Shown: piece after piece, positions 51,560 to 59,689 of the stretch
Layout: each line of letters opens with the position of its first letter
How positions within the stretch are numbered: position 1 is the first letter of the stretch
Assembly: GCF_007859955.1 (NCBI RefSeq)
Contig: NZ_SJPR01000001.1
Location: 62,001-126,000 of the forward strand
Direction: 5' to 3'
DNA from: Botrimarina colliarenosi
GTDB taxonomy: Bacteria > Planctomycetota > Planctomycetia > Pirellulales > Lacipirellulaceae
Length of the DNA stretch: 64,000 bases
Position numbers and translations under genes: made by a program
The notes under the pieces: model-generated
Told to the model about the DNA's origin: nothing
Database searches by the model: none
What the model saw: only the letters and a program-made list of their open reading frames with translations

Positions 51560-51587
51560 AACTTCACAGCGAGAACTTCACAGCGAG
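51560..51587. repeat. Tandem duplication of 14 nt between genes
   Basis: AACTTCACAGCGAG occurs twice in succession in the 290-base gap between the secretin-N1-like gene (start 51350) and the metalloprotease gene (stop 51641), both on the minus strand. Confidence 0.8.
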
Positions 51588-51640
51588 CCGGGAAGCGTCA
51601 GCTCCCGGAGGAACCCGCCATTACGCCCACTATCCACCGG

Positions 51641-52771
51641 CTAGCAGCGCCGGCGCCATCCGGAGCCTGCCAAAAGCAGCAGTACTAGCGAACCTGGCTC
51701 AGGGACCGCGAGGCTGCTGGCGGGCGCCGACGCCCCGTAGTTGTCCCGCCACTCGGCGTACGTCCCAATTACGTTGCCCGTGCCGAGGCTGTCACGCCAG
51801 ATGGTGTAGTCGGCGGCGTTAACGAGGTTGTCGCTGTTGTAATCCCCAAGAAGGCCGGGCGTGACGACGTCCCAGCCGATGTCGGCGAGGGCTGCGGCGT
51901 CCAGCGCGGTCCAGAGCTTGCGGGTGCCAGTCGTGATCGAGGGGTCCATCGCCGCCTCTTGCGACGCCGAGCCGCCGAAGACGGTGCTGATGGTCCCGTT
52001 CGTCCAGTGGCCCTTGTCGACGGTGATGCCGGGGTTGCTGCCCCCGTTGGCGGCGGTCGCTTCCAGTCCGGTGAAGAAGTTCCCGACGCCGAGCCCCTGG
52101 AACTCGGCCGAGGCGCCGAATCCGAGGGTATGCCCAATCTCGTGCAACGCGACCGAGAGCAGGTCGTTCTGGCCCGAGGTCGGCGCGACGGTGTGGTCGT
52201 AATTCCAAGTCGTTCCGACCGTGTCGAACGTCAGCGAGCCCCCCCAGCGGCCGAACTCGCCGACCGGCTCGCCCCGTCGATCCACGGCGGCGAAAAAATC
52301 TTCGGTGATCGCTTCGATTTCAGCCAACTGAGACGGGAAGTAATAGCTAATCGACGATCGACGGCTACCGCCGCCGGGTCCGCCGAAGCCGAGCGTCGAA
52401 GTAGGGAGATTCCTCGCGCCCACGTAAATGCGGTACTCGTCGGCCGGGATCACCGGATTGTCGATGAGGACCGTGCCCCCCGTGCTCGGGTTCTCAAACT
52501 CGATGCTCCAATTCCAAGTCGAGATGGCGTTGGGCGAGTTCGGCGCGGTGCTGACGTAGTCGTTCGGCTTCTGGACGCGGGCGAAGGAGTCGTCGAGGAT
52601 CGACGAGAAGTAATCCGCCGCCGCCTTGACGGTCGCCCGCGCCTTCTGGCCGTTGGCGGTCCCGGTGCTAAAGAACGAGCCGCTGTCGTAGGTGTAGTCC
52701 AGGACGACGTTGATCGCCGGCGCCGTCGCCGCCGACAGCAGCGCAGCGAGGGTGAGGGCCGCGAGACGCAT
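51641..52771 (-). CDS. Secreted metalloprotease-like protein with dockerin-type repeat and PEP-CTERM tail
   Basis: 376 residues. A signal peptide (LAALTLAALLSAATAPA) is preceded by CAGGAG ten bases upstream. The zinc-binding motif HEIGHTLGF lies in a matrixin-like domain, but the third His expected three residues on is Ala (HEIGHTLGFGA). The C-terminal part has GDYNSDNLVNAADYTIWRD, a dockerin-type calcium repeat, then PEPGSLVLLLLAGSGWRRR, a PEP-CTERM-type sorting signal. Such proteins are exported, and may be anchored by the exosortase system. Whether protease activity remains is uncertain. The neighbour is another dockerin/PEP-CTERM protein. Confidence 0.85.
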   Translation of the reverse strand: MRLAALTLAALLSAATAPAINVVLDYTYDSGSFFSTGTANGQKARATVKAAADYFSSILDDSFARVQKPNDYVSTAPNSPNAISTWNWSIEFENPSTGGTVLIDNPVIPADEYRIYVGARNLPTSTLGFGGPGGGSRRSSISYYFPSQLAEIEAITEDFFAAVDRRGEPVGEFGRWGGSLTFDTVGTTWNYDHTVAPTSGQNDLLSVALHEIGHTLGFGASAEFQGLGVGNFFTGLEATAANGGSNPGITVDKGHWTNGTISTVFGGSASQEAAMDPSITTGTRKLWTALDAAALADIGWDVVTPGLLGDYNSDNLVNAADYTIWRDSLGTGNVIGTYAEWRDNYGASAPASSLAVPEPGSLVLLLLAGSGWRRRC

Positions 52772-52828
52772 GATGCCTTTGCTCCTGCCAGAAGAGGGCC
52801 CCGCCGCCTGACGACGCCGCCCTCTAGG

Positions 52829-54709
52829 CTAAAGGCGTTCGGCGGACCGAGCAAGCTTTGGCCGGCGGATTCGCGCCCCGAACGCGGCAAGAACCGAGGT
52901 CGCTAGCAACCCTGCGGCGTTGGGTTCGGGGACCGATTGGGCGGCGACGCTGCCGTAGGCGGCTCTCCAGGCGTCGTAGTCCGCTTGGTCGACTTGGTTG
53001 TCGCCGTTGGCGTCGGCCGCCAGGAGGGCGCCGGTCGAGCCCGCGGCGTCTCGCCAAACGGTGTAGTCGGCGGCGTTGACGGCGCCGTCGTAGTTGAAAT
53101 CACCGGCGAGGCCCGGCTCAACAACCCAGAGCGTGAGCGACGAGCCGGTCTGCTGGACCCGCCAAGCGAGCCCCTCGCCCAGCGCCGGCGCCGTCAGCGA
53201 GGTAAAGCCGCCGGTGATCGATCCGGCCGTGAGCAGCGGGAAGGCGTCCCCCGCAGCGGGGGCGTACCCTTCAGGCGAGACGAACTCGACGACGAGTTGC
53301 TCATCGAGTTCCGCCCGACCCGCGACCTCGACTCGGTCGTGCTGGCCGGCGGCGTCGATCTCGATAACGAGCTTCCCGGTGGCGAGGTCGCCGCCGAAGG
53401 TCGCGACGCCGACGCTCATGCCGGGCCGGAGGGCGTCGTCGGCTTCGACGCGCCCGCCCCCCGCGACGCCCGATCCGGAGTAGTCACCGGCGAAGACGAC
53501 CCGGGCGTTGCTCGGGACCGTGAAGTCGCCCCCCTCATCGACGAAGTGGCTGGCGAAGACAACGTGCGATTGGGGCGCCAGGTCGATCGAGCCCCCCGGC
53601 TTGAGCGTCGTGGCACCCGTGACCGAGCTCGGGGCGCTCGCGCCAATGACCACCGCGCCGCCATCGACCACCAAACCACCCTCGGTCTGCAGGGCGCCCT
53701 CATCGAGCGTGAGCGTCTGTCCGTCGCCGAGCACCAGCGCCGCGCCGATCAGGGCGACGTCCCCCCCGGCGGTGACGGAGATCGATTCAAGAAGACTAAA
53801 GTCCCGCGTCGCGCCGCCCCGTTCCGAAAACTCGCCGCCGACAACCGCGAGCGATTTTTTGACGCGGAGGCTGCTGTTGTTGTTGATCAACTTGCCCGTG
53901 CGGAGCACTTCGACCGCTTCGAGCGTCGCGTCGCCGCCGCTCGATAGCGCCAGCGTCGCCCGGCCTGTCGCGGCCTGCTCGGCGAAGCCAATCGTCGTCT
54001 TACCACCGGGGCTTTGGAGGAGCGTCGAGGCGACGACGTTCACCTCGGCCGTGAGCGCCGCCGCGCCGGCGCCGATGGCGAGATCGTCGACCGTCACCGA
54101 CGATCCGCTGAAGAGCGTCAATTCGCTCCGGGCGGGGCCGGCGGCCTCGGCAATGGTGACGTCACCAAAAGCGGCGGTGGCGCCGTCGAAGAGAGTGACG
54201 CCCGTCGGGCTACTCGAGTCCGACGAGGTGGCGATCGACAGCGACCCGGTCGTGACATCGCCCGCTTCGATCAACCATTCCGAACTGGGGTCGACGCGCA
54301 TCTGGCCATCGATCTGCAGGTCGAGGACCGTCCCGATGACGTCGGTGAGGCGGAGCGATGACGACGCCCCGATGAAGGCGTCGCCGGTGACACGCACCGC
54401 GGCGTTGGCGACGCCATCGGGCCGGAGGGTAATGTCGCCGAAGCCCGTTTCTAAACTGCCGATGGTCAGCAGCGGTTGGCCGCCGGGGATCGAGACCGCG
54501 AACGTGCCGAAACGCTTGAGCGTTGCCGACTCGGCTGCTGTGTCGGGGACGTTGGCCGATGACCATTTGGTCGCATCGGTCCACAGGCCGTTAACCGAAT
54601 TCGTCCACTCCCGGAGTTGGGCCTCGGCGGCAGTCCCCGAGAGGGCGCCAATCCCCGAGAGGATGACGGCCAAGATCGCTACAAGTGGGTTTTTCTTGCT
54701 CATCACCAT
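52829..54709 (-). CDS. Large secreted beta-helix-like protein with dockerin repeats and PEP-CTERM tail
   Basis: 626 residues. After a signal peptide (LVAILAVILSGIGALSGTAAEA) the protein opens WTNSVNGLWTDATKWSSANVPD, typical of planctomycete autotransporter-like secreted proteins. A long Gly/Ala/Thr/Ser/Leu/Val-rich part (about 40-480) has the pattern of right-handed beta-helix adhesins. The C-terminal part has two dockerin-type repeats (GDFNYDGAVNAADYTVWRD and ADANGDNQVDQADYDAWR), then PEPNAAGLLATSVLAAFGARIRR. Probably a surface-exposed or extracellular matrix protein. It sits beside the metalloprotease-like gene with the same kind of tail. Start ATG 54709 or 54703. Confidence 0.85.
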   Translation of the reverse strand: MVMSKKNPLVAILAVILSGIGALSGTAAEAQLREWTNSVNGLWTDATKWSSANVPDTAAESATLKRFGTFAVSIPGGQPLLTIGSLETGFGDITLRPDGVANAAVRVTGDAFIGASSSLRLTDVIGTVLDLQIDGQMRVDPSSEWLIEAGDVTTGSLSIATSSDSSSPTGVTLFDGATAAFGDVTIAEAAGPARSELTLFSGSSVTVDDLAIGAGAAALTAEVNVVASTLLQSPGGKTTIGFAEQAATGRATLALSSGGDATLEAVEVLRTGKLINNNSSLRVKKSLAVVGGEFSERGGATRDFSLLESISVTAGGDVALIGAALVLGDGQTLTLDEGALQTEGGLVVDGGAVVIGASAPSSVTGATTLKPGGSIDLAPQSHVVFASHFVDEGGDFTVPSNARVVFAGDYSGSGVAGGGRVEADDALRPGMSVGVATFGGDLATGKLVIEIDAAGQHDRVEVAGRAELDEQLVVEFVSPEGYAPAAGDAFPLLTAGSITGGFTSLTAPALGEGLAWRVQQTGSSLTLWVVEPGLAGDFNYDGAVNAADYTVWRDAAGSTGALLAADANGDNQVDQADYDAWRAAYGSVAAQSVPEPNAAGLLATSVLAAFGARIRRPKLARSAERL

Positions 54710-54789
54710 CGCTGCAATTGAAGGGAGAAGGCAGACGATGCCCCACCCTAATTACAGCGATAGCCGAATGACATATAGGTAAAATCACC

Positions 54790-54948
54790 TAGAGCGTGCT
54801 TCTTGTAAGCGTAGCGATTTGGTCGTCGGCGAGGCGAGCTGGGCGAGGCGACCGAAGCAGGCGAAGCGGTGCTTCGTCGATGCAGGTCAACGACGCCCAG
54901 CGAAGCCGCAGCCCGACCAAACGCGACCCTTACAAGAAGCACGCTCTA
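54790..54948. mobile_element. Palindromic element of 159 bp with TA-flanked ends (MITE-like)
   Basis: It starts TAGAGCGTGCTTCTTGTAAG and ends with the reverse complement TTACAAGAAGCACGCTCTA. The two arms match over about 35 bases, with one indel and a few substitutions. They are paired again further in at GCTGGGCG/CGCCCAGC and GAAGCA/TGCTTC. The whole region can fold as one long hairpin. No open frame is present. The TA-type ends suggest a miniature transposable element of the IS630/Tc1 type. It lies in the 282-base gap upstream of the beta-helix gene and downstream of fabF. Confidence 0.65.
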
Positions 54949-54991
54949 AATGGGACGGGGCCGTGGCCCTATCGCCCGTCGCATGAACGGC

Positions 54992-56230
54992 TCACGGCGC
55001 TTTGCCGAAGATCACCGTCGCGTTGTGCCCGCCGAAGCCGAAGCTGTTGCTCATCGCCACGCGGACGGGGCGTTCTTTCGGCGTATTCGGCGTGTAATCG
55101 AGGTCGCACGCCGGGTCGGGATTGTCGAGGTTGATCGTCGGCGGACAGAGGTCGTGCTTAATCGCCTTCAGCGAGATGACCGCCTCGACCCCGCCACTGG
55201 CGCCGAGCAGGTGGCCGAGTTGGCTCTTGGTGCTCGAGACGCTGAGCTTGTAGGCGTGGTCGCCGAAGACGCGTTTGATGGCGACCGTCTCAGCCTTGTC
55301 GCCCAAGGGGGTGCTGGTGCCGTGGGCGTTGATGTAGTCGATGGCGTCGGCGTTGAGGGCCGCGTCCTTGAGGGCTTCGGACATGGCCCGACCGGCGCCG
55401 ATGCCGGCGGGATTGGGCTGGGTGATGTGGCCGCCGTCGCCCGAAGCGCCATAGCCGAGCACCTCGCCATAGATCGTCGCGCCGCGGGACTTGGCGTGCT
55501 CCAGCTCTTCGAAGACCAGTACGCCGGCGCCTTCTGACAGTACGAACCCATCGCGGTCGATGTCGAACGGCCGGCTCGCTTTGGTGGGGGCGTCGTTCCG
55601 CTCGCTGAGGGCGCGCATATTGGCGAAGCCCGCCAGTCCCATCCGCGAGCAAGCCGCCTCGGTGCCGCCGGTGACGACGATGTCGCTAGCGCCGCTCTGG
55701 ATCAGCTTCAGGGCGCTCCCCATCGCGTTGGTCGCACTCGCACAGGCGGTAGCGACGGCGAAGTTCGGTCCCTTCAGCCCGTAATAGATCGAGACATGCC
55801 CGCTGGCCGCGTTGGGCATCAGCTTGGGGATCGTGAAGGCCGAGACCTTGTCGGGGCCCTTCTGCACAAGGCGCGTGACCTGGGCCTCGATCTCGTTGAT
55901 GCCGCCAACGCCCGACCCGATCACCACGCCACAGCGGAACGGGTCCTCTTGCTCGAAGTCGAGCCCCGAGTCCTTCACCGCATCGACGGCGGCGACGACG
56001 GCGTACTGTGTGAACAGGTCGATGCGGCCGGCGTCTTTGCGGCTGATGTAGCCCTCGGTGCTCCAGTTTCCGATTTCCCCACCGAAGTGGACCTTCTGGT
56101 CGCTGGTGTCGATGTTGTTGAACGGCCCAATGCCGCTCCGGCCTTCGAGCAGCGCCGACCAGAGGGCGTCAACCTTCTGCTCAAGCGACGTAACGACGCC
56201 CAGACCCGTAACGACGACCCGACGACTCAT
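54992..56230 (-). CDS. fabF: Beta-ketoacyl-ACP synthase II
   Basis: FabF condenses malonyl-ACP with acyl-ACP in chain elongation. 412 residues with VVVTGLGVVTSL at the start, the active-site Cys in TACASATNAMG, His in NAHGTSTPLGD and the second His in SSTKSQLGHLLGASGG, plus NSFGFGGHNA near the end. It is the last gene of the minus-strand fatty-acid cluster, after acpP with a gap of 126 bases. Confidence 0.96.
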   Translation of the reverse strand: MSRRVVVTGLGVVTSLEQKVDALWSALLEGRSGIGPFNNIDTSDQKVHFGGEIGNWSTEGYISRKDAGRIDLFTQYAVVAAVDAVKDSGLDFEQEDPFRCGVVIGSGVGGINEIEAQVTRLVQKGPDKVSAFTIPKLMPNAASGHVSIYYGLKGPNFAVATACASATNAMGSALKLIQSGASDIVVTGGTEAACSRMGLAGFANMRALSERNDAPTKASRPFDIDRDGFVLSEGAGVLVFEELEHAKSRGATIYGEVLGYGASGDGGHITQPNPAGIGAGRAMSEALKDAALNADAIDYINAHGTSTPLGDKAETVAIKRVFGDHAYKLSVSSTKSQLGHLLGASGGVEAVISLKAIKHDLCPPTINLDNPDPACDLDYTPNTPKERPVRVAMSNSFGFGGHNATVIFGKAP

Positions 56231-56356
56231 TTTCGTGGTGCTCCTCTTTGAGGATCGCTGGGCCGTCGTCAGGACGGCGCGAGACCCTATTAGAGAAACC
56301 GCCCGCGTGCGGAGAGGCGCGCGGGCGGCGTGGTTTTAATAGCCCGATCGGCGCGA

Positions 56357-56599
56357 TTACTCGCCGCCCTGGCCCTTCTCAATGAAATCAACGGCCTGTC
56401 CGACGGTCTGGATCTTCTCCGCCGCATCGTCCGGGATGTTGATGTCGAACTCTTCTTCGAGCTCCATGACTAGCTCGACCGTGTCGAGCGAGTCCGCGCC
56501 GAGGTCGGTCACGAAAGAGGTCTCGGGCGTGATCTTGTCTTTATCGACGCCGAGTTGCTCGGACACGATCTCCGTCACGCGTTCCAACACGCTTGCCAC
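56357..56599 (-). CDS. acpP: Acyl carrier protein
   Basis: 80 residues from GTG 56599, chosen because AAGGAG lies seven bases upstream. The phosphopantetheine attachment site is [18 protein letters not shown] (Ser in DSL). The family opening is [22 protein letters not shown] and the end is [16 protein letters not shown] carries acyl chains to the condensing enzymes. It is transcribed between fabG and fabF. Confidence 0.96.
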   Translation of the reverse strand: MASVLERVTEIVSEQLGVDKDKITPETSFVTDLGADSLDTVELVMELEEEFDINIPDDAAEKIQTVGQAVDFIEKGQGGE

Positions 56600-56924
56600 G
56601 GTCACTCTCCTTAAATACGCCTGGTTTATCGAACTTCCCCGAGCGAGGCGGCGGACGCCGCCGAACACGGTGGGGGAGGGGCTTCTTGGTAAGGGGCCTG
56701 CCCGGTGGGGGCAGGGTCCTCGGATTGCTGCTGTGCTGTCAAAGCCTTCGCACGCGTGCGAAGCGTCACAAAATAGAAGGTCTCCGCAAAGCGGGTCAAG
56801 GTGTCTGTGGGGGCTGACGCCCAGGGATAGGGGCTAGGGACGGGGGACGAGGGGAAGCAACTTGCTTCAATTTATTCCCTCGTCCCGCGTCCCTAATCCC
56901 TCGTCCCTGCCGCCGTCAGGCGAC
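56600..56924. other. Gap of about 325 bases between fabG and acpP
   Basis: It contains a G/C-rich stretch (56640-56730) and a long inverted repeat near 56835-56895 downstream of fabG. No gene is seen. The acpP ribosome binding site lies at the 56606-56612 side. Confidence 0.5.
56835..56895. repeat. Nested inverted repeat downstream of fabG
   Basis: TAGGGACGGGGGACGAGGG on the left pairs with CCCTCGTCCCGCGTCCCTA on the right with one mismatch, and GAAGCAA-C-TTGCTTC is nested in the loop. It lies about 30 bases downstream of the fabG stop, so it may also act as a terminator within the cluster. Confidence 0.75.
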
Positions 56925-57707
56925 CTAGCAGGTCATTCCCCCGTCGATTACGAGGGTTTGGCCCGTGATGTAGGCGGCCGAGTCGCTGGCCAGGAAGAGC
57001 ACCGCGTCGGCGATTTCCTCGGCCTCGCCTTGCCGCTGGAGGGGGACGGCGGCCTTGATCCGCTCCATCACAGCGTCCTCGCCGGCGGCCTCTTTCAGGG
57101 CGGCCGTCATGTCCGTGGCGATGAAACCGGGGCAAATCGCGTTGACGGTGATCTGACGCCGCTTGCTGGCCAGCTCACGGGCGACCGTCTGGGTGAAGCC
57201 GATCACGCCCGCCTTCGAAGCGGAGTAATTCGATTGGGCTTGGTTGCCGCGGAGGCCCGAGGTGCTCGAGATATTGATGATGCGGCCCTTCTTGGCCCGC
57301 ATCATCGGGCCGGTGGCCGCCCGGGTGAACAGGAAGACGCTCCGCAGGTTGGTCGCAATGACCGAATCCCAGTCGTCGTCGCTCATCCGGGGGAGCAGCG
57401 TGTCGCGGGTGATGCCGGCGTTGTTGACCATCACGTCGACGCGGCCCCACTTCTCGGCGACCCCCTCGATCAGCTTCGTAGCCGCTTCCGAGTCCGCGAC
57501 GTCGCAGGGGATGGCGTCGGCCGTCCCGCCGGCCGCTTCGATCTCGGCGACCGTCTCGGCCAGTTTGTCGGCGCTGCGGGCGACACAAGCGACCTTGGCC
57601 CCGGCGGCGGCGAGCCGCAGGGCGATCGCCTTACCGATGCCCCGCGAGGCGCCGGTGACGATGGCTACCTGGTCGGTGAGGTCGGCGTTGATGCGGCTGG
57701 AGGACAT
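56925..57707 (-). CDS. fabG: 3-oxoacyl-ACP reductase
   Basis: NADPH-dependent ketoreductase of fatty-acid synthesis. 260 residues from ATG 57707 (an upstream extension is not protein-like), with AIVTGASRGIGKAIA (NADP site), NNAGITRD, the Ser in NISSTSGLRG and the Tyr-Lys in NYSASKAG. The C-terminal part reads YITGQTLVIDGGM. It is separated from fabD by 58 bases and from acpP by 325 bases. Confidence 0.96.
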   Translation of the reverse strand: MSSSRINADLTDQVAIVTGASRGIGKAIALRLAAAGAKVACVARSADKLAETVAEIEAAGGTADAIPCDVADSEAATKLIEGVAEKWGRVDVMVNNAGITRDTLLPRMSDDDWDSVIATNLRSVFLFTRAATGPMMRAKKGRIINISSTSGLRGNQAQSNYSASKAGVIGFTQTVARELASKRRQITVNAICPGFIATDMTAALKEAAGEDAVMERIKAAVPLQRQGEAEEIADAVLFLASDSAAYITGQTLVIDGGMTC

Positions 57708-57765
57708 AGCGGGCTGTGTTGGAGACGGTTTTTTGAACGGAGTGTCGCGCAGTGTTGCTACTGGT

Positions 57766-58674
57766 CTAAGCCTCGACCCCTTCGCTGGGGAACTTCCTCT
57801 CGATCCGCTTGAGCAGGCCCCGCAAGACGCGGCCCGGGCCGATCTCATAGAAGCAATCGACGCCCCCCTGCATCAGCTGGCGGACGCTTTTCTCCCAGAG
57901 CACCGGGCTGACCACTTGCCGCACCAGCAGCGAGCGGATTTCGGCGGGGTCATTGTGGGCCCGCGCGTCGACGTTCGACACGACCGGCACGCGGGGCGTC
58001 ACGAGTTCGATGTCTTCTAAGACCGCGGCGAGCCGCTCGACCGCCGGTTGCATCAGCGGCGTATGGAACGCGCCGGCGACCGCCAGGGGGATCACCCGCA
58101 TCGCGCCGGCTTTCTCGGCCGCTTCGGCGATCCGCTCGCAGGCAGCGGTCGAACCAGAAACCACTGTATTTCCTGGGCAAAGCAGGTTGGCGACCTGCAG
58201 CGTCTCGCCGCCGCGGCATTGGTCACAGAGCTCTTCGACCTGGGGAACTTCGAGGCCGAGCACGCTGACCATGCCGCTCGAGACCGCCTCGGCGGCGTCC
58301 TGCATCGCGGCGCCCCGCTCGGCGACGACCCTCAGGCCATCCTCGAACGACAACGCCTCGGCAAAGCAGAGGGCCGTGTACTCGCCCAGGCTGAGGCCGG
58401 CCGTCGCGACACACGCCTCGACCACCGCCGGATCGTCTCGTTTGAGCTTCTCGAGCGCCGCCAGACTGGCGACGTAGAGGGCCGGCTGGCTGTTGACCGT
58501 GGCGTCGAGCTGCTCGGCGGGGCCCTCCATGCAGAGCTTCAGCAGGTCGAAACCCAGCTGTTGCCCAGCGCGGTCAAACAGTTCGCGGGCGGCGGGGACA
58601 TCGTCACAGAGCGCGCCGGCCATGCCGACGCTTTGAGCGCCTTGGCCGGGGAATAAAAAGGCTGGCTGAGCCAT
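57766..58674 (-). CDS. fabD: Malonyl-CoA:ACP transacylase
   Basis: FabD loads malonyl groups onto ACP. 302 residues from ATG 58674, beginning AQPAFLFPGQGAQSVGM. The active-site Ser is in GLSLGEYTAL and the His in AGAFHTPLM. The end DCFYEIGPGRVLRGLLKRI is typical. It is followed by fabG, acpP and fabF on the same strand. It lies 172 bases downstream of rpmF, with no plsX or fabH between them. Confidence 0.96.
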   Translation of the reverse strand: MAQPAFLFPGQGAQSVGMAGALCDDVPAARELFDRAGQQLGFDLLKLCMEGPAEQLDATVNSQPALYVASLAALEKLKRDDPAVVEACVATAGLSLGEYTALCFAEALSFEDGLRVVAERGAAMQDAAEAVSSGMVSVLGLEVPQVEELCDQCRGGETLQVANLLCPGNTVVSGSTAACERIAEAAEKAGAMRVIPLAVAGAFHTPLMQPAVERLAAVLEDIELVTPRVPVVSNVDARAHNDPAEIRSLLVRQVVSPVLWEKSVRQLMQGGVDCFYEIGPGRVLRGLLKRIERKFPSEGVEA

Positions 58675-58846
58675 CGGACCGCCTCGGAGGGGCCGTTCAG
58701 GGGGGCGGGACACGGCGCGCCGACGGCGGCCGTCATCGTCGGAGAGCGGCCGGGCTCGTGGCGGGGGGGTGCGCCGGCGTCCGCCAGCGGGGCCCGCCGC
58801 GTCGCCCTGGCGGAACGCTCGAAGAGCTAAAGCTGCGACCTCGGGA

Positions 58847-59023
58847 TCACTCGGTCTCGACGACCGTCCGGCCCATGTAGTGGCCGCAGTTTTCGCACAC
58901 GACGTGCGACGGCTTCATCGAGCCGCAACGCGGGCAGGCTTGCAGCTCGCGGGCCTTGAGCCCGTCGTGAGAGCGACGCTTGCCGGTGCGGGAGTTGGAT
59001 TGCTTGCGCTTAGGTACGGCCAT
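58847..59023 (-). CDS. rpmF: 50S ribosomal protein L32
   Basis: 58 residues: AVPKRKQSNSRTGKRRSHDG, then a zinc ribbon with CPRC and CENC. L32 is a small structural protein of the large subunit. The start is ATG 59023. In many bacteria rpmF-plsX-fabH-fabD-fabG-acpP-fabF form one cluster. Here rpmF directly precedes fabD with 172 bases between, and plsX and fabH are missing. Confidence 0.95.
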   Translation of the reverse strand: MAVPKRKQSNSRTGKRRSHDGLKARELQACPRCGSMKPSHVVCENCGHYMGRTVVETE

Positions 59024-59300
59024 CGGATTCGCCCGGCGATTCGGGAGGGACCGCCACAGGGGGGGTCCCGAGCTACAGGAAAGGGGGGAGGTCGTCGGTC
59101 GCCGGAATCACCCCACGGTGGGGAGGCCGGCGGCCGCGAGCCCCATAAGGTACGGGGGAGGACGCCCCGGTGTCAACGACCCCTGTGGCGGCGCGTTGAC
59201 GGTCGGTCCGGCGGTTCCCTACGATCGCGGTTGGCGGCCCGCCAGCGGGTCGCCTCTGCCAGTCCCCCCCCTGAGCCCCCACCGGAGCGGTGATCCGCCC

Positions 59301-59627
59301 ATGCCTCTCTACGAAGTCGAGACCAAAGGCCACATCATGATCCTTTGGGCCGAGGACACCGACACGGCCCACTCGGTTGTCGCGGAGAGTTACCCCAACG
59401 AAGAGGTCCTGCGACTCATCAAGCGACCCCGCGACACGTGGGTCATTTCGAAGGCGGCGCTGGGCATCACCAGCGGCAGCCTCGATCCCTGCTCGACGGC
59501 CCGCGACTGCCTGGCTCGCGCCGAGGGGGACAAGCTCCACGCCATCCGGCTCTATATGAACGCGAAGGGCGTCGACCTCGATCAAGCCCGCAAGGTCATC
59601 GAGTCAAACATGGTCATGGGCTGGTGA
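59301..59627 (+). CDS. Conserved-looking small protein, function unknown
   Basis: 108 residues beginning PLYEVETKGHIMILWAEDTD. A two-layer alpha/beta pattern is plausible. No signal peptide or membrane helix is present. Even composition, good codon pattern and the clean start after a GTGATCC context make it a real gene. The function is not recognised. It is divergent from rpmF. Confidence 0.7.
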   Translation: MPLYEVETKGHIMILWAEDTDTAHSVVAESYPNEEVLRLIKRPRDTWVISKAALGITSGSLDPCSTARDCLARAEGDKLHAIRLYMNAKGVDLDQARKVIESNMVMGW

Positions 59628-59689
59628 GCCATTGAAGCGGGCTCTCCGTCCCACGCCGCTCCGCTACGGTCGCCGCGGTGGGCGGTGAA

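Noticed and set aside
468..51587. Tandem arrays as CRISPR or as one repeat family
   Set aside because: Units are 14-22 nt, directly adjacent with no spacers, and differ between loci, so neither a CRISPR array nor a single dispersed family.
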